64,000 bases of DNA from Salinisphaera sp. G21_0 (GTDB lineage Bacteria; Pseudomonadota; Gammaproteobacteria; Pseudomonadales; Endozoicomonadaceae). Below, piece after piece: positions 9,324-19,570 of the stretch. Every line of letters starts with the position of its first letter. Positions within the stretch are counted from its first letter, which is position 1. The stretch is taken from positions 22,612 through 86,611 of the forward strand of contig NZ_JAGHQW010000027.1 of the NCBI RefSeq assembly GCF_017744115.1, in the 5' to 3' direction. A model generated the notes under the pieces. The model saw only the letters and a program-made list of their open reading frames with translations. It was not told the DNA's origin and did no database searches. The translations under genes and the position numbers were made by a program.

Positions 9324-10154
9324 CTAGTGATTCAACACCTGACCAAGAAACCTGCGGGTTCGCTCTGAACGTGGGTTGCTGAAAAACACTTCCGGCGGTG
9401 CCTGTTCAATAATCTGACCTTCATCCATAAAGATCACCCGGTCAGCCACCGTCCGGGCAAAGCCCATTTCATGGGTCACGCAGAGCATGGTCATCCCTTC
9501 CTGTGCCAGCTCGACCATAACCTCCAGCACTTCTTTAATCATCTCCGGATCAAGGGCAGAGGTGGGCTCATCAAACAGCATCACTTCCGGATTCATACAC
9601 AGGCTTCGGGCAATCGCCACCCGCTGCTGCTGGCCACCAGACAGTTGTCCGGGATATTTATTGGCCTGATCCGGGATTCTCACCCGCTCCAGGTATTCCA
9701 TAGCCACCTTTTCCGCTGCCTTTTTTGACTGTTTACGGACCCAGATAGGTGCCAGTGTACAGTTCTCCAGAATGGTCAGATGTGGAAACAGATTAAACTG
9801 CTGGAATACCATCCCCACTTCACGACGGATGGTTTCTATATTTTTCAGGTCATTGGTCAGCCGGGTGCCATCCACCACAATGCTGCCTTCCTGATGCTCC
9901 TCAAGGCAATTAATGCAGCGGATCAATGTTGACTTACCGGAGCCGGAAGGCCCACAGATAACGATCTTCTCCCCCTTCCTGACGTTCAGGTTAATATCAC
10001 GCAGCACATGAAATTGACCATACCATTTATTCAGGCCACTGATCTCAATCAGGCTGGCCTGCTCAACAGCGGCTTCACGCTGAATCGTCACCTCTGGCTG
10101 GCCACTTTTCGGTAATGGCTTTTGCAGACGAGGTTCGTCAAGATAATCACTCAT
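9324..10154 (-). CDS. aapP: General L-amino-acid ABC transporter, ATP-binding protein
   Basis: ABC ATPase of the polar amino acid class with Walker [11 protein letters not shown]-loop [11 protein letters not shown], signature LSGGQQQR, Walker [12 protein letters not shown] and the switch histidine in CVTHEMGF. It energises uptake through AapQ and AapM. The longest frame starts inside aapM; ATG 10154 (MSDYLDEP) is preferred because it gives a 22-base gap after the aapM stop with AGGGA upstream. That start gives 276 residues with about 30 extra residues before the ATPase core. It is the last gene of aapJQMP. Gene order and permease partners support the Aap/YhdZ assignment over GlnQ or HisP. Confidence 0.92.
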   Translation of the reverse strand: MSDYLDEPRLQKPLPKSGQPEVTIQREAAVEQASLIEISGLNKWYGQFHVLRDINLNVRKGEKIVICGPSGSGKSTLIRCINCLEEHQEGSIVVDGTRLTNDLKNIETIRREVGMVFQQFNLFPHLTILENCTLAPIWVRKQSKKAAEKVAMEYLERVRIPDQANKYPGQLSGGQQQRVAIARSLCMNPEVMLFDEPTSALDPEMIKEVLEVMVELAQEGMTMLCVTHEMGFARTVADRVIFMDEGQIIEQAPPEVFFSNPRSERTRRFLGQVLNH

Positions 10155-10176
10155 ACCATTGGCATCCCTGATGTCA

Positions 10177-11277
10177 TTATCGGTGTAATTGTTGTTCCAG
10201 TCGCTGGCTGTACTTTGATATGCCAAAACAGAAAACCCAGAAAACCAGCCCGGCAAACAGATAGCCCTCTATGGAGTTGCCCAGCCAGGCGGGGTCATTC
10301 AGCCCGGCCTGAATAATGGCCAGCAGATCAAACAGGCCGATGACCAGTACCAGACTGGTGTCTTTAAACAGGGCAATAAAGGTATTTACCACCCCGGGAA
10401 TAACCAGTCTCATGGCCTGGGGCAGGATAATCATAATCATCCCCTGCCAGTAACTCAGGCCAAGGCTGTTAAACGCTTCAAACTGTCCTTTGGGGATGGC
10501 CTGCAACCCACCTCGCACCACTTCCGCCATATAGGCCGCCTGAAATAGAATAATGCCGATCAGCGCCCGCAGCAGTTTATCGAACACCACCTCTTCCGGC
10601 ACAAACAGTGGCAGCATGACCGAGGCCATAAAGAGCACAGTGATCAGGGGAACACCGCGCCAGAGTTCAATATACCCGGTGCATAAAGACCGTATGACCG
10701 GCATATTGGAACGACGACCAAGGGCCAGCAGCACACCGAATGGCAAAGAGGCGATCATCCCGCACAGTGCCAGCAACAGCGTCAGCATCACCCCACCCCA
10801 CTGATGGGTCTCCACTTTCTCAAGCCCCAACAAGTCGCCATAAAGCAGAAACCAGGAAACCACCGGCATCAGTACCAGGCTGTAGCCCAACACCCACTTT
10901 TTACCCGGTGTCACTTTAAACGACAGCCAGGCAATCAACAGGGCCAGCTGGGTAAAAAAGAGATCCGCCCGCCACTGCTGTTCTTCCGGGTAAAACCCAT
11001 AAATAAACTGATCAAGCCTTGCCGTGATAAAAGCCCAGCAGGCCCCTTCACTACTGCAGGCAGTGCTGTCGGTGCCAAACCAGGTAGCCTCGATAAATGC
11101 CCACTGCACCAGCGGTGGTACGAATAAATACAGACCGTAAGCAATCAGCAGCGTGGTCAGCGCACTCAGCGGGTTGGCAAACAGATTATTTTTTACCCAT
11201 GCCAGTACACCGACGGCTGTTGCAGGTGGCTCACGGGCAGGAATCATGTTGATATCGTGACTGATCATTTCTCTCAA
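10177..11277 (-). CDS. aapM: General L-amino-acid ABC transporter, permease AapM
   Basis: A 366-residue inner-membrane permease. After a short cytoplasmic N-terminus come hydrophobic spans near 40-60, 115-160 and five more in the C-terminal half. The conserved ABC-permease loop [23 protein letters not shown] contacts the ATPase. A periplasmic region with [15 protein letters not shown] between spans one and two is typical of AapM/YhdY. It pairs with AapQ, whose stop lies two bases upstream of this start, so translation is probably coupled. Aap transporters in rhizobia import a broad range of L-amino acids. The wide overlap of the aapP long frame with this gene is not taken as real. Confidence 0.92.
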   Translation of the reverse strand: MREMISHDINMIPAREPPATAVGVLAWVKNNLFANPLSALTTLLIAYGLYLFVPPLVQWAFIEATWFGTDSTACSSEGACWAFITARLDQFIYGFYPEEQQWRADLFFTQLALLIAWLSFKVTPGKKWVLGYSLVLMPVVSWFLLYGDLLGLEKVETHQWGGVMLTLLLALCGMIASLPFGVLLALGRRSNMPVIRSLCTGYIELWRGVPLITVLFMASVMLPLFVPEEVVFDKLLRALIGIILFQAAYMAEVVRGGLQAIPKGQFEAFNSLGLSYWQGMIMIILPQAMRLVIPGVVNTFIALFKDTSLVLVIGLFDLLAIIQAGLNDPAWLGNSIEGYLFAGLVFWVFCFGISKYSQRLEQQLHR

Positions 11278-11279
11278 CC

Positions 11280-12509
11280 TTACCGCTCGATAAGCGCCAC
11301 ACGTCTGTTATAGATATTCATCAGCAGGGATACACTCAAACTGATGGTAAGATAAACGGCCATGGTCATGGCAATCACTTCAACCGCCTGCCCGGTCTGG
11401 TTCAGGGTAGTGCCGGCAAAGACACTGACCAGGTCCGGATAACCAATCGCTGTCGCCAGTGAAGAGTTTTTGGCCAGATTCAGATATTGATTGGTCAATG
11501 GCGGAATAATCACCTTCATCGCCTGGGGAATCACCACCAGGGTCAACACTTTCCCTGGCTTAAGCCCCAGTGATGCGGCAGCCTCTTTCTGCCCTTTCTG
11601 AACAGACTCAATACCGGCTCTCACCACCTCGGCAATAAAGGCGGCGGTATAAATGGTCAGGGCCAGTAACAAAGCGCCCAGCTCAGGAATGATGGTAATA
11701 CCACCACGGAAGTTAAAGCCTTTCAGCGCTGGCGTATCCAGGACCAACGATGCACCAGAAAAGTGCCAGACAAGCACAGGAACGCCCATTAGTAGTGCGG
11801 CCATATACCAGGACGCACCGGAAATGTCCTTACCGGTTGCCACTCTTCTCTGCCGATTTCTGGCCCTTAGCAATAACACCAGACCAATGGCAACCAGACA
11901 ACTGACCAGAACCGGCAGCAGCCCCTGCTCAATAATAGGTTTGGGCAGAAAAAGACCACGCAGATTTAAAAAAATGGTATCGCCAAGGGCATAACTTTGC
12001 CGGGGATGGGGTAACGCCGCCAGAACGGCGAAATACCAGAAAAAGATTTGCAGCAGTAATGGAATATTGCGAAAGGTCTCAATAAACACCGATGCCATTC
12101 TGGCCAGCAGCCAGTTAGACGACAGTCTGGCAACCCCCACCAGAAAACCCAGCAGGGTAGCGAAGAAGATACCTAATCCGGACACCAGCAAGGTATTAAG
12201 TATGCCCACAACAAAGGTGCGACCGTAGCTGTGGGATTCGTCGTAGGCCACCAGCGATTGAATAATGCCAAAGCCCGCTTCCTGGGAAAGAAAATCGAAT
12301 CCGGTGCTGATGCCCCGGTGTTCAAGGTTGTTCATGGTGTTATTGATTACCCAGACACCGAGCATCACCACCACCAGCACCACAATCCCCTGCATCAACA
12401 GCGGCCTGAAGGAGGCATCACGCCATAGCCTCAGCATCTCTTTCAACATCTTCTCCAAAAAGGAGGGGTTTGCATTTTTTTTATGGGATACGTGCTCAGG
12501 ATCACTCAC
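11280..12509 (-). CDS. aapQ: General L-amino-acid ABC transporter, permease AapQ
   Basis: A 409-residue permease of the HisM/GlnP class, with a first span at about 40-56, a large periplasmic segment, and a C-terminal bundle carrying the EAA loop EAAASLGLKPGKVLTLVVIP. The run FIETFRNIPLLLQIFFWY is a hallmark of AapQ/YhdX. It forms the heteromeric membrane pore with AapM. A gap of about 126 bases containing a long stem-loop separates it from the upstream binding-protein gene, as is common where the binding protein must be made in excess. Length agrees with the family. Confidence 0.92.
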   Translation of the reverse strand: MSDPEHVSHKKNANPSFLEKMLKEMLRLWRDASFRPLLMQGIVVLVVVMLGVWVINNTMNNLEHRGISTGFDFLSQEAGFGIIQSLVAYDESHSYGRTFVVGILNTLLVSGLGIFFATLLGFLVGVARLSSNWLLARMASVFIETFRNIPLLLQIFFWYFAVLAALPHPRQSYALGDTIFLNLRGLFLPKPIIEQGLLPVLVSCLVAIGLVLLLRARNRQRRVATGKDISGASWYMAALLMGVPVLVWHFSGASLVLDTPALKGFNFRGGITIIPELGALLLALTIYTAAFIAEVVRAGIESVQKGQKEAAASLGLKPGKVLTLVVIPQAMKVIIPPLTNQYLNLAKNSSLATAIGYPDLVSVFAGTTLNQTGQAVEVIAMTMAVYLTISLSVSLLMNIYNRRVALIER

Positions 12510-12580
12510 GACCTAACTCCCTTTTTCTTCTTATCTCGTTCCCGCGCTTCACAGGTTCTGCAAAAAATGCAGGACTATCC

Positions 12581-12618
12581 ATACTCCCGCCCTCACGCGT
12601 TGCGTGCAAGCGGGGTAT
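12581..12618 (-). promoter_or_regulatory. Intercistronic stem-loop between aapJ and aapQ
   Basis: ATAC-T-CCCGC (12581-12590) pairs with GCGGG-GTAT (12610-12618), and CACGC/GCGTG (12594-12598, 12602-12606) closes a three-base loop inside. There is no T tract. Such stems after a periplasmic binding protein usually protect the upstream mRNA from 3' exonucleases and reduce expression of the permease genes. Confidence 0.6.
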
Positions 12619-12635
12619 ATGTCGTAACGATTGAA

Positions 12636-13661
12636 TTAACGGAAGGGAGGAGCGTAGAGGATACCCCCTTCGTTCCAGAGGGCGTTCAGGCCACGATCGA
12701 TCTGAAGCGGTGATTCTGCACCCACGTTACGCTCAAAGATCTCCTCATAGTTACCCACCTGCTCGATAATCCGCAGAGACCAGTCATCATCCAGGGCAAG
12801 ACCTTTACCTTTAGGGCCGTCAATACCCAACAAACGGCGTACATTGGGATCAGAAGATGCTTTTTGCGCGTTGATATTGCCCGAGTTCAGGCCCAGCTCT
12901 TCGCCATTAATCATGGCGGCCAGGCTCCACTTGACAATGTTGAACCACTGGTCATCGCCCTGACGCACCACAGGACCGAGCGGCTCTTTTGAAATCACTT
13001 CTGGCAGAACCACAGCAGCATCAGGCTTGGACAAACGAACTCTCAAGGCATAAAGCTGAGATTGATCAGAAGTCAGGACATCACAACGCCCCGCATCAAA
13101 GCCTTTTGCCGTACTGTCAGAGGTATCAAAGACCACGGGCTGGTACTCCATATTATTAGCCCGGAAATAATCAGCAAGATTCAGCTCACTGGTGGTACCG
13201 GACTGGATACAGATAGAAGCACCATCCAACTCTTTGGCACTTTTCACACCCAGATCTTTCTTCACCATAAAGCCCTGGCCGTCATAGTAAGAGACGCCGG
13301 TGAAGTTCAGGCCCAGGGAGGCATCACGGGTCAGGGTCCAGGTGGTATTTCTGGAGAGCACATCAATCTCTCCTGATTGCAGAGCGGTAAAACGCTCCTT
13401 AGCGGTAAGCGGTACAAACTTGACCTTGTCAGCATCTTTCAAAGTCGCTGCGGCAACGGCACGACAGACATCAACATCCAGCCCACTCCACTGTCCTTTA
13501 TCATCCGGGTTACTGAAGCCCGGAAGGCCGGTGCTGACACCACAGGCCACATAACCTTTTTCCTTTACCGACTCCAGCGTTGCCGAAGCGCTGGCGACCG
13601 GTGCCAAACCCGCTGCCGCCAATGCACCCAGCGCAGCGACTGTTTTCAGACTTTTCAGCAT
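12636..13661 (-). CDS. aapJ: General L-amino-acid ABC transporter, periplasmic binding protein
   Basis: A 341-residue class 3 solute-binding protein. The signal peptide MLKSLKTVAALGALAAAGLA ends near PVASASA. The mature N-terminus TLESVKEKGYVACGVSTGLPGFSNPD and the later GLDVDVCRAVAAATL, SGEIDVLSRNTTWT and GASICIQSGTTSELNLADYF are typical of AapJ/YhdW. It captures amino acids in the periplasm and delivers them to AapQM. First gene of the operon, divergent from folE. A sigma-54-like element lies about 190 bases upstream, which would fit the nitrogen control known for aap genes in other bacteria. Confidence 0.94.
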   Translation of the reverse strand: MLKSLKTVAALGALAAAGLAPVASASATLESVKEKGYVACGVSTGLPGFSNPDDKGQWSGLDVDVCRAVAAATLKDADKVKFVPLTAKERFTALQSGEIDVLSRNTTWTLTRDASLGLNFTGVSYYDGQGFMVKKDLGVKSAKELDGASICIQSGTTSELNLADYFRANNMEYQPVVFDTSDSTAKGFDAGRCDVLTSDQSQLYALRVRLSKPDAAVVLPEVISKEPLGPVVRQGDDQWFNIVKWSLAAMINGEELGLNSGNINAQKASSDPNVRRLLGIDGPKGKGLALDDDWSLRIIEQVGNYEEIFERNVGAESPLQIDRGLNALWNEGGILYAPPFR

Positions 13662-13851
13662 GAGAACGTTCCTTTGGTGTTGTTATTATTTTCAGCACGG
13701 GACTGTCCGGCACAGGTTAATCCTGCTCAACCACCTGACAATTTCAACCGCGCTTTAGCTCATGGTTTTTCAACCATACCTGCAAGCAAAAACACTAGCA
13801 ACTGTTATGCCGCTCATGTTTGTCCTGGCCATACCTTCTTATTGTGCAAAT

Positions 13852-13867
13852 TGCTCAGCCTGTGCCA
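13852..13867 (-). promoter_or_regulatory. Candidate sigma-54 promoter for aapJQMP
   Basis: On the minus strand this reads TGGCACAGGCTGAGCA. The -24 half TGGCAC is exact, and GC at the -12 position keeps the required spacing from GG; the two T residues before GC are missing. It faces aapJ. No enhancer site for NtrC was recognised. This rests on a motif match only. Confidence 0.35.
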
Positions 13868-13965
13868 AACCTTGCAAAGAAAGTCGTTCAGCGGCTTTCC
13901 GGGTTATGTATTAATTGTGTTAAACTGCCGTCCACTTCGATAACCATGCAGTGATAATTCTTCCA

Positions 13966-14517
13966 ATGTCTCAAAGAATCAGCGAACACTACAAGGCCAT
14001 TATTGAGTCCGTCGGTGAGGATATTCATCGGGAAGGCCTCAGAGATACGCCGCTTCGCGCTGCCAAAGCAATGCAATACCTGACCAGAGGCTATAGCCAG
14101 ACACTGGAAGAGATCGTTAATGGTGCGGTGTTTGAATCCGACATCAGCGAAATGGTCGTGATCAAAGACATAGAACTGTACTCAATGTGTGAGCATCACC
14201 TGCTGCCCTTTATTGGCAAGTGTCATATTGGCTATTTACCCAATGGCAAGGTGCTCGGCCTGTCAAAATTTGCCCGCATTGTGGATATGTTCGCCCGCCG
14301 CCTGCAGATTCAGGAAAACATGACCAAACAGATTGCCGATGCCATTATGGAAGTAACCGACGCCAAAGGGGTTGCCGTGGTAATTGAAGCGCAACATATG
14401 TGCATGATGATGCGCGGTGTGGAAAAACAGAACTCATCCATGACCTCTTCGGTCATGCGTGGCCTGATGAAAGACAATCAGCCAACCCGGGAAGAGTTTC
14501 TGCGTTTTATTCGCTGA
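13966..14517 (+). CDS. folE: GTP cyclohydrolase I
   Basis: Type IA GTP cyclohydrolase, opening ring GTP to dihydroneopterin triphosphate for folate and other pterins. The zinc and active-site signature [18 protein letters not shown] and the second cysteine region [16 protein letters not shown] are intact, and the whole chain (about 183 residues) matches the family. ATG 13966 ([10 protein letters not shown]) is chosen over GTG 13951 because it matches related FolE N-termini; neither has a strong ribosome site. The gene is alone, divergent from aapJ, and ends in a symmetric terminator. Confidence 0.95.
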   Translation: MSQRISEHYKAIIESVGEDIHREGLRDTPLRAAKAMQYLTRGYSQTLEEIVNGAVFESDISEMVVIKDIELYSMCEHHLLPFIGKCHIGYLPNGKVLGLSKFARIVDMFARRLQIQENMTKQIADAIMEVTDAKGVAVVIEAQHMCMMMRGVEKQNSSMTSSVMRGLMKDNQPTREEFLRFIR

Positions 14518-14530
14518 GAACCTAATCATG

Positions 14531-14570
14531 GGCAACAAAAAAGCCAGCATTTGCTGGCTTTTTTGTTGCC
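14531..14570. terminator. Bidirectional terminator between folE and tdh
   Basis: A 40-base palindrome, GGCAACAAAAAAGCCAGCA mirrored around TT, giving a GC stem AGCCAGCA/TGCTGGCT flanked by A6 and T6. It can end folE (plus strand) and kbl-tdh (minus strand), whose stop is at 14576. Confidence 0.93.
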
Positions 14571-14575
14571 TGGAT

Positions 14576-15601
14576 TCAACACCAGTCCAGAATCACTTTT
14601 CCAGACTGCCCGGACCCCATGATTTCAAAACCTTTGTCAAAATCATCAACCGGGAACCGGTGCGTAATGATTGGAGAAATATCCAGACCAGACTGCAACA
14701 TGCTGGTCATCTTGTACCAGGTCTCAAACATCTCACGGCCATAAATACCTTTGATCACCAGACCTTTGAAGATCACCTGGTTCCAGTCAATCACGGTATC
14801 ACTGGCTGGAATGCCCAGCAGTGCAATCTTGCCACCGTAGTTCATATTTTCCAGCATCTGCTTAAATGCACGACCATTGCCGGACATTTCAAGGCCCACA
14901 TCAAAGCCTTCAACCATTCCCAGCTCAGCCATCACTTCCGACAGATCGGTATTGGCAACATTCACAGCGCGGGTCGCACCCATTTTACGGGCCAGATCCA
15001 GACGGTATTCGTTGACATCGGTAATCACCACATTGCGGGCACCGACATGCCGACAGATGGCTGCCGCCATAATGCCGATGGGGCCGGCACCGGTAATCAG
15101 TACATCTTCTCCCACCAGGTCAAACGAGAGTGCAGTGTGAACCGCATTACCAAACGGGTCAAAAATGGCGGCCAGGTCATCACTGATGTCATCAGGAATC
15201 GGGAAGGCATTAACCGCCGGAATCACCAGGTATTCGGCAAACGCACCGTCACGATTGACGCCAACACCCACAGTAAAGTTGCAGAGATGACGGCGGCCGG
15301 CACGGCAATTACGGCAGTGGCCACAGGTAATATGGCCTTCACCGGACACCCGCTGACCAACCTCAAAGCCACGCACACCGTCGCCCATGTCAACGATTTC
15401 GCCGACAAATTCATGGCCAACGTGCATACCCACCGGAATGGTGTTCTGCGACCACTCATCCCAGTGATAGATATGCATGTCAGTACCACAAATGGCGGTT
15501 TTGCGGATTTTGATCAGTACATCGTTGTAACCCACTTCTGGCATGGGGCGGTCTTCCATCCAGATTCCGGGTTCTGCTTTGCTTTTGGCTAATGTCTTCA
15601 C
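14576..15601 (-). CDS. tdh: L-threonine 3-dehydrogenase
   Basis: A 341-residue zinc-dependent medium-chain dehydrogenase, exactly the E. coli length. Catalytic zinc ligands lie in [17 protein letters not shown] and GHEFVGEI, structural zinc in [15 protein letters not shown], and the NAD-binding fold in [15 protein letters not shown]. It oxidises L-threonine to 2-amino-3-ketobutyrate, which Kbl cleaves. The start is GTG 15601, giving [15 protein letters not shown], which aligns with the E. coli N-terminus. It follows kbl by 56 bases containing a stem-loop, so the two form an operon. Confidence 0.96.
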   Translation of the reverse strand: MKTLAKSKAEPGIWMEDRPMPEVGYNDVLIKIRKTAICGTDMHIYHWDEWSQNTIPVGMHVGHEFVGEIVDMGDGVRGFEVGQRVSGEGHITCGHCRNCRAGRRHLCNFTVGVGVNRDGAFAEYLVIPAVNAFPIPDDISDDLAAIFDPFGNAVHTALSFDLVGEDVLITGAGPIGIMAAAICRHVGARNVVITDVNEYRLDLARKMGATRAVNVANTDLSEVMAELGMVEGFDVGLEMSGNGRAFKQMLENMNYGGKIALLGIPASDTVIDWNQVIFKGLVIKGIYGREMFETWYKMTSMLQSGLDISPIITHRFPVDDFDKGFEIMGSGQSGKVILDWC

Positions 15602-15620
15602 AGTGTCTGTTTTCTCAATG

Positions 15621-15645
15621 GGCTTGCTATTCAGAATAGCAAGCC
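15621..15645 (-). repeat. Stem-loop between kbl and tdh
   Basis: GGCTTGCTATT (15621-15631) and AATAGCAAGCC (15635-15645) form a perfect 11-bp stem with a three-base loop. No T run follows, so it is more likely an mRNA-stabilising or partial attenuation element than a full terminator. Confidence 0.6.
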
Positions 15646-15657
15646 AGCGTGTGTGAA

Positions 15658-16866
15658 TCAGTGGATAACGCCCAACTCTCGACCAACCCTGGCGAAAGCG
15701 GCAATGGCTTTGTCCAGGTGCTCTCTGCTGTGGGCAGCGGACATCTGGGTACGAATTCTCGCCTGCCCTTTTGGCACCACCGGGAAGGAGAAACCAACCA
15801 CGTAAATCCCTTCTTCCAGCATACGGTCGGCAAACTGGCCAGCCAGTGACGCATCACCCAGCATCACCGGTACAATCGGATGATCGGCTCCGGCCAGGGT
15901 AAAGCCCAGTCTGGTCATTTCGGCGCGGAAATAGTCGGCATTATCACGTACCTTCCGGCGCAGTTCTGCGCCTTCAGCCAGCATCTCAAACACTTTGATC
16001 GAAGCGGCAGCAATGCTGGGTGACAGCGTGTTGGAGAAGAGGTATGGACGGGAACGATTACGCAACCAGTCAATCACTTCTTTTTTACCGGAGGTGTAAC
16101 CACCGGAAGCACCACCCAGTGCTTTACCCAGGGTACCGGTGAGAATATCCACGCGTCCCATAACATCACAGAACTCAGGAGTACCAACCCCTTTTTCACC
16201 AATAAAACCGGTGGCATGACAGTCATCCACCATCACCAGCGCACCGTATTTATCCGCCAGATCGCAGATGCCTTTCAGGTTGGCGATAACCCCATCCATG
16301 GAGAATACGCCATCGGTAGCAATCAGTTTGGTTTTGGCACCGGCAGCCTCGGCCGCCTGCAGTTGCGCTTCCAGATCGGCCATATCGTTATTGGCATAGC
16401 GGAAACGTTTAGCTTTGGACAGGCGCACACCATCTATGATACTGGCATGGTTCAGCGCATCACTGATAATGGCGTCATCCGGCCCCAGGATGGTTTCAAA
16501 CAGACCACCATTGGCATCAAAACAGGAAGGATAGAGAATGGTATCTTCCATGCCCAGGAACCGGGAGATATGAGCTTCCAGATCTTTATGAACAGTCTGG
16601 GTACCGCAGATAAAACGTACGGAAGCCATGCCAAAGCCATATTGATCAAGCCCCTGTTTACCCGCTTCAATCAGCTCCGGTGCATTGGCCAGGCCCAGGT
16701 AGTTATTGGCACAGAAGTTAAGCACTTCATCACTGCTCTCACCATTGGAGAGCACTTTGATTGCAGCCTGTTGCTGGGAACTGATCACCCGTTCACTTTT
16801 ATAAAGCCCTTCCTGTTTGAGCTCATCCAGCTGCCTGCGCAGCCCTTGATAAAAATCGGCCTTCAT
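15658..16866 (-). CDS. kbl: Glycine C-acetyltransferase (2-amino-3-ketobutyrate CoA ligase)
   Basis: A PLP-dependent alpha-oxoamine synthase of 402 residues (E. coli 398). The PLP lysine lies in [17 protein letters not shown], and the cofactor-binding [18 protein letters not shown] and N-terminal [12 protein letters not shown] are present. It converts 2-amino-3-ketobutyrate and CoA to glycine and acetyl-CoA, completing threonine breakdown with Tdh. The ATG follows AGGAGTCGAA, a strong ribosome site. It is the first gene of kbl-tdh. No regulator of the operon is adjacent. Confidence 0.96.
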   Translation of the reverse strand: MKADFYQGLRRQLDELKQEGLYKSERVISSQQQAAIKVLSNGESSDEVLNFCANNYLGLANAPELIEAGKQGLDQYGFGMASVRFICGTQTVHKDLEAHISRFLGMEDTILYPSCFDANGGLFETILGPDDAIISDALNHASIIDGVRLSKAKRFRYANNDMADLEAQLQAAEAAGAKTKLIATDGVFSMDGVIANLKGICDLADKYGALVMVDDCHATGFIGEKGVGTPEFCDVMGRVDILTGTLGKALGGASGGYTSGKKEVIDWLRNRSRPYLFSNTLSPSIAAASIKVFEMLAEGAELRRKVRDNADYFRAEMTRLGFTLAGADHPIVPVMLGDASLAGQFADRMLEEGIYVVGFSFPVVPKGQARIRTQMSAAHSREHLDKAIAAFARVGRELGVIH

Positions 16867-17336
16867 TTCGACTCCTGTTCTCGGTAATTTCCAGCATCCC
16901 GCCTTTGAGCATCTGCCAGGGGCACAGTTTTCCCGGGAGGCTGTCAGGCCAATGGGGATGTCTTTCTGTCATCAACCAGATCATTGTAGATGATTGGCCT
17001 AATAGTGGATCAGCGAGGAATCCCATTGAACCGGCATTTGTACCTATAATCAGGGCTTTTCCGCCAATTCACCTGATGAATCCGGTGAGTTACTGCTGAC
17101 TTCTGGTTCAGTGGTTGAAGCAGCGCAGAATTCCGGGGAAAAATCAAAGGCTGCCTGAGAATAACGTACTCACCATCAGGGCGGTCATGCGGCATCCAAT
17201 GGTTGGCTGACCAATCAAAAGAGGTATCTTTCAACAGCATTCCGTTGAACCTTTTGGAAGAACAATAGGTCTTATAGAGGAACATTCAAAGACAATTGGC
17301 AATTGATGAATTTCATCACCCGGAGTTTTTTGCCAC
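16867..17336. other. Intergenic region between kbl and the RING-finger gene
   Basis: About 470 bases holding the divergent promoters of kbl and the 171-aa gene. A few short frames cross it (for example 17010-17285 on the minus strand), but none has a ribosome site or recognisable composition. No repeat or RNA structure stood out. Confidence 0.4.
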
Positions 17337-17852
17337 ATGAATAATGTACATTCTGACAGCAGTTGCCTTCTGTGCCATGCTGCCAAGAGAACTGATACCA
17401 AAGCTGACGCTGATATGGTCAACTGCGCCCGGGGTCACGCATTTCATCGCGACTGCCTGATTCAGCAGGATTGCTTCCGGCGCTGCCCCCAGAATAACTG
17501 CGATGCCCACATTCCCTGCTTTGTCAAACCTCTGGCTGACCGCCTGGCCCAAGCGGTGCTGCCATATATTGGTCTGGCCCAGCTGTTTGATACAGTGGTC
17601 ATGGCCGATGTCCAGCAATCTGGCGTTTCCCTTGAAAATGCCCGGCAATCCCTCTCTGAGTCGGAGTTTTTAATGGATTACCTCAGGCACACACTGCCCG
17701 GATCGCTGCGCTCTGCAACCTATAGCGTGGCGGCTATCGCTGTGACCGCCATAGCTACTCATTACCTGTTGCCATCGCAGCCAGACTTTTCCGGTTCACA
17801 GGATAATTCTGCAGGCACTCCCATGGAGGAGGCGTTATTGACGGTGGATTAG
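17337..17852 (+). CDS. RING-H2-like zinc-finger membrane protein; candidate E3 ubiquitin ligase-like effector
   Basis: A 171-residue protein. The first 61 residues carry a metal-ligand series spaced C10-x2-C13-x16-C30-x3-H34-x2-H37-x2-C40, then C46, C50 and C55. The middle reads CARGHAFHRDC, the cross-brace core of RING-H2 fingers. The last pair, C50-P...C55, is one or two residues wider than the usual C-P-x-C. Residues about 125-147 (SATYSVAAIAVTAIATHYLL) look like a single membrane span. RING domains recruit E2-ubiquitin and are rare in bacteria, mostly as secreted effectors. The gene is alone, with CGGAG 11 bases before the ATG. Another treble-clef or PHD-like finger is possible; ligase activity is inference. 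Confidence 0.6.
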   Translation: MNNVHSDSSCLLCHAAKRTDTKADADMVNCARGHAFHRDCLIQQDCFRRCPQNNCDAHIPCFVKPLADRLAQAVLPYIGLAQLFDTVVMADVQQSGVSLENARQSLSESEFLMDYLRHTLPGSLRSATYSVAAIAVTAIATHYLLPSQPDFSGSQDNSAGTPMEEALLTVD

Positions 17853-17923
17853 TGCATGGCTCACCTCGCGGTTCCGAGGGTATGAGGTTGTGGCAAAAAC
17901 CGGGAAAATGGTCACTTTTGAAA

Positions 17924-17964
17924 GGCCTCTCTACCTAGTGAGAGAGACCTGATATAGAGAGGCC
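17924..17964. repeat. Inverted repeat between two convergent genes
   Basis: GGCCTCTCTA (17924-17933) and TAGAGAGGCC (17955-17964) can pair, with a second GAGAGAGACC-type stretch in the loop. It lies between the RING gene and cysN, which converge here. There is no U tract. Confidence 0.5.
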
Positions 17965-17974
17965 AGGCAAAGGT

Positions 17975-19570
17975 TTATGGAAGAGTCAGAGAGGCAACAA
18001 TGGAATCCAGCACGGAGTCCACAGAAGCATTATCCGCCACCTCATCTTCCGAGGTAATCAAGACGGCCACCTCAGCCTTGAGTAACGCATCCGCCTTGGC
18101 AGCCCACTGTTCATCATCACTGCCAATCACCAATGGATAAAACCCACGATCAAACAGCTGTCGTTCAATAATTTTGGCATGCTGTCTGGCAACTTTGAAC
18201 ACACCGCCTTTCTGACCCAGACGCTGTTGCCGATGGACTCTGGAGAGCGAATCCTGCTGAGTACGCTCACTGACTCCCCGTACCATACCGGCAGCAACCG
18301 TGGCGTTACTGAGCCGGTCAATAACAATAAAGGCACCGGTCTGGCGGTTACGCTGGTAGCTGTCCACAGGCACTGCCCTGGTCAGCCTGAGCTGGCACAG
18401 GCCAATTTCATTCAGTGCCAGCTGCTCTGCCGGGTGATGGGCCAGGGAGTTCACATCAACCCGGTGATCAACCCCGGCAAAACTGCCCGGAACCTTGCCG
18501 GCAGAAAACTTGATCTGATACTGCCTGCCAGGGCTCATGGGCTGTTCCGCCATCCACACCAGATCCACATCCAGATCAGCAGCCACCTGAACACTGCTGT
18601 CCCGGTGCACCAGCATATCACCACGGCTGATATCAATTTCATCGGTCAGGGTCAGGGTAACCGCCTGACCCGCATGGGCTTCAGGCAGATCCCCATCCCA
18701 GGTCACAATGCGGGCAATGGTGCTCACCTGACCCGAAGGTAGTACCTTGATCTGATCGCCGGGCTTGAGTTTGCCGGAGGCCAGCGTTCCTGAAAAACCA
18801 CGAAAATCCAGGTTAGGGCGATTGACATATTGAACCGGGAAGCGGAAGTCATCCAGGTTACGGTCCCGGGCAATCTCGACATTTTCCAACACGTCCATCA
18901 GCGTACTGTCACGATACCAGGACATCCGTTCGCTGCGGTGTACCACATTGTCGCCTTCCAGCGCTGACATGGGCACAAACTGGATATCACCCAATTGCAA
19001 CGGTTCTGCGAAATCAAGGTACTGGTTACGAATCTCTTCAAACCGAGCCTTGCTGAAATCCACCAGATCCATCTTATTGATGGCCACGACAATATGCTTT
19101 ATGCCCAGCAAGCTGGCTATGTAGGTATGCCGACGGGTCTGGGTCAGCACGCCCTGACGGGCATCGATCAAAATAATCGCCAGATCACAGGTGGAAGCGC
19201 CGGTTGCCATATTTCGGGTGTACTGCTCATGCCCGGGCGTATCGGCAATAATGTACTTACGTTTTTCGGTGGAAAAATAACGGTAGGCGACATCAATGGT
19301 AATGCCCTGCTCACGCTCTGCCTGCAAACCATCCACCAGCAGCGCCAGATCCAGTTTTTCCCCCTGGGTTCCTACACGTTTACTGTCGTTTTCTACGGCA
19401 GCCAGCTGATCTTCATAAATCATGCTGGTGTCGTGTAAAAGACGGCCAATCAGGGTGCTTTTACCATCATCAACACTGCCACAGGTAAGAAAACGCAGCA
19501 TCTCTTTCTGTTCATGACGGTTCAGGTACTCTTCAATATCGGTGGCAATAAGTTCAGATTGGTGTGACAT
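17975..19570 (-). CDS. cysN: Sulfate adenylyltransferase subunit 1 (GTPase)
   Basis: A translation-factor-like GTPase that drives CysD-catalysed formation of adenosine 5'-phosphosulfate. G motifs are clear: G1 [11 protein letters not shown]3 [12 protein letters not shown]4 AINKMDLV. At 531 residues it is longer than the 475-residue E. coli protein. The extra 100 or so residues ([20 protein letters not shown], then acidic) look like a decayed APS kinase (CysC) domain: the usual P-loop GLSGAGKST is absent while the following helix-strand resembles CysC. Overlaps the cysD stop by one base. Second gene of cysDN; a functional cysC is not in the window. Confidence 0.94.
   Translation of the reverse strand: MSHQSELIATDIEEYLNRHEQKEMLRFLTCGSVDDGKSTLIGRLLHDTSMIYEDQLAAVENDSKRVGTQGEKLDLALLVDGLQAEREQGITIDVAYRYFSTEKRKYIIADTPGHEQYTRNMATGASTCDLAIILIDARQGVLTQTRRHTYIASLLGIKHIVVAINKMDLVDFSKARFEEIRNQYLDFAEPLQLGDIQFVPMSALEGDNVVHRSERMSWYRDSTLMDVLENVEIARDRNLDDFRFPVQYVNRPNLDFRGFSGTLASGKLKPGDQIKVLPSGQVSTIARIVTWDGDLPEAHAGQAVTLTLTDEIDISRGDMLVHRDSSVQVAADLDVDLVWMAEQPMSPGRQYQIKFSAGKVPGSFAGVDHRVDVNSLAHHPAEQLALNEIGLCQLRLTRAVPVDSYQRNRQTGAFIVIDRLSNATVAAGMVRGVSERTQQDSLSRVHRQQRLGQKGGVFKVARQHAKIIERQLFDRGFYPLVIGSDDEQWAAKADALLKAEVAVLITSEDEVADNASVDSVLDSIVASLTLP

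Noticed and set aside
14528..15592. 354-aa open frame on the plus strand opposite tdh
   Set aside because: It is the antisense of tdh, begins inside the folE terminator palindrome and has no recognisable domain or ribosome site.
17010..17285. 91-aa minus-strand open frame upstream of the RING gene
   Set aside because: No ribosome site, composition or neighbour supports coding; more likely leader DNA of kbl and the RING gene.
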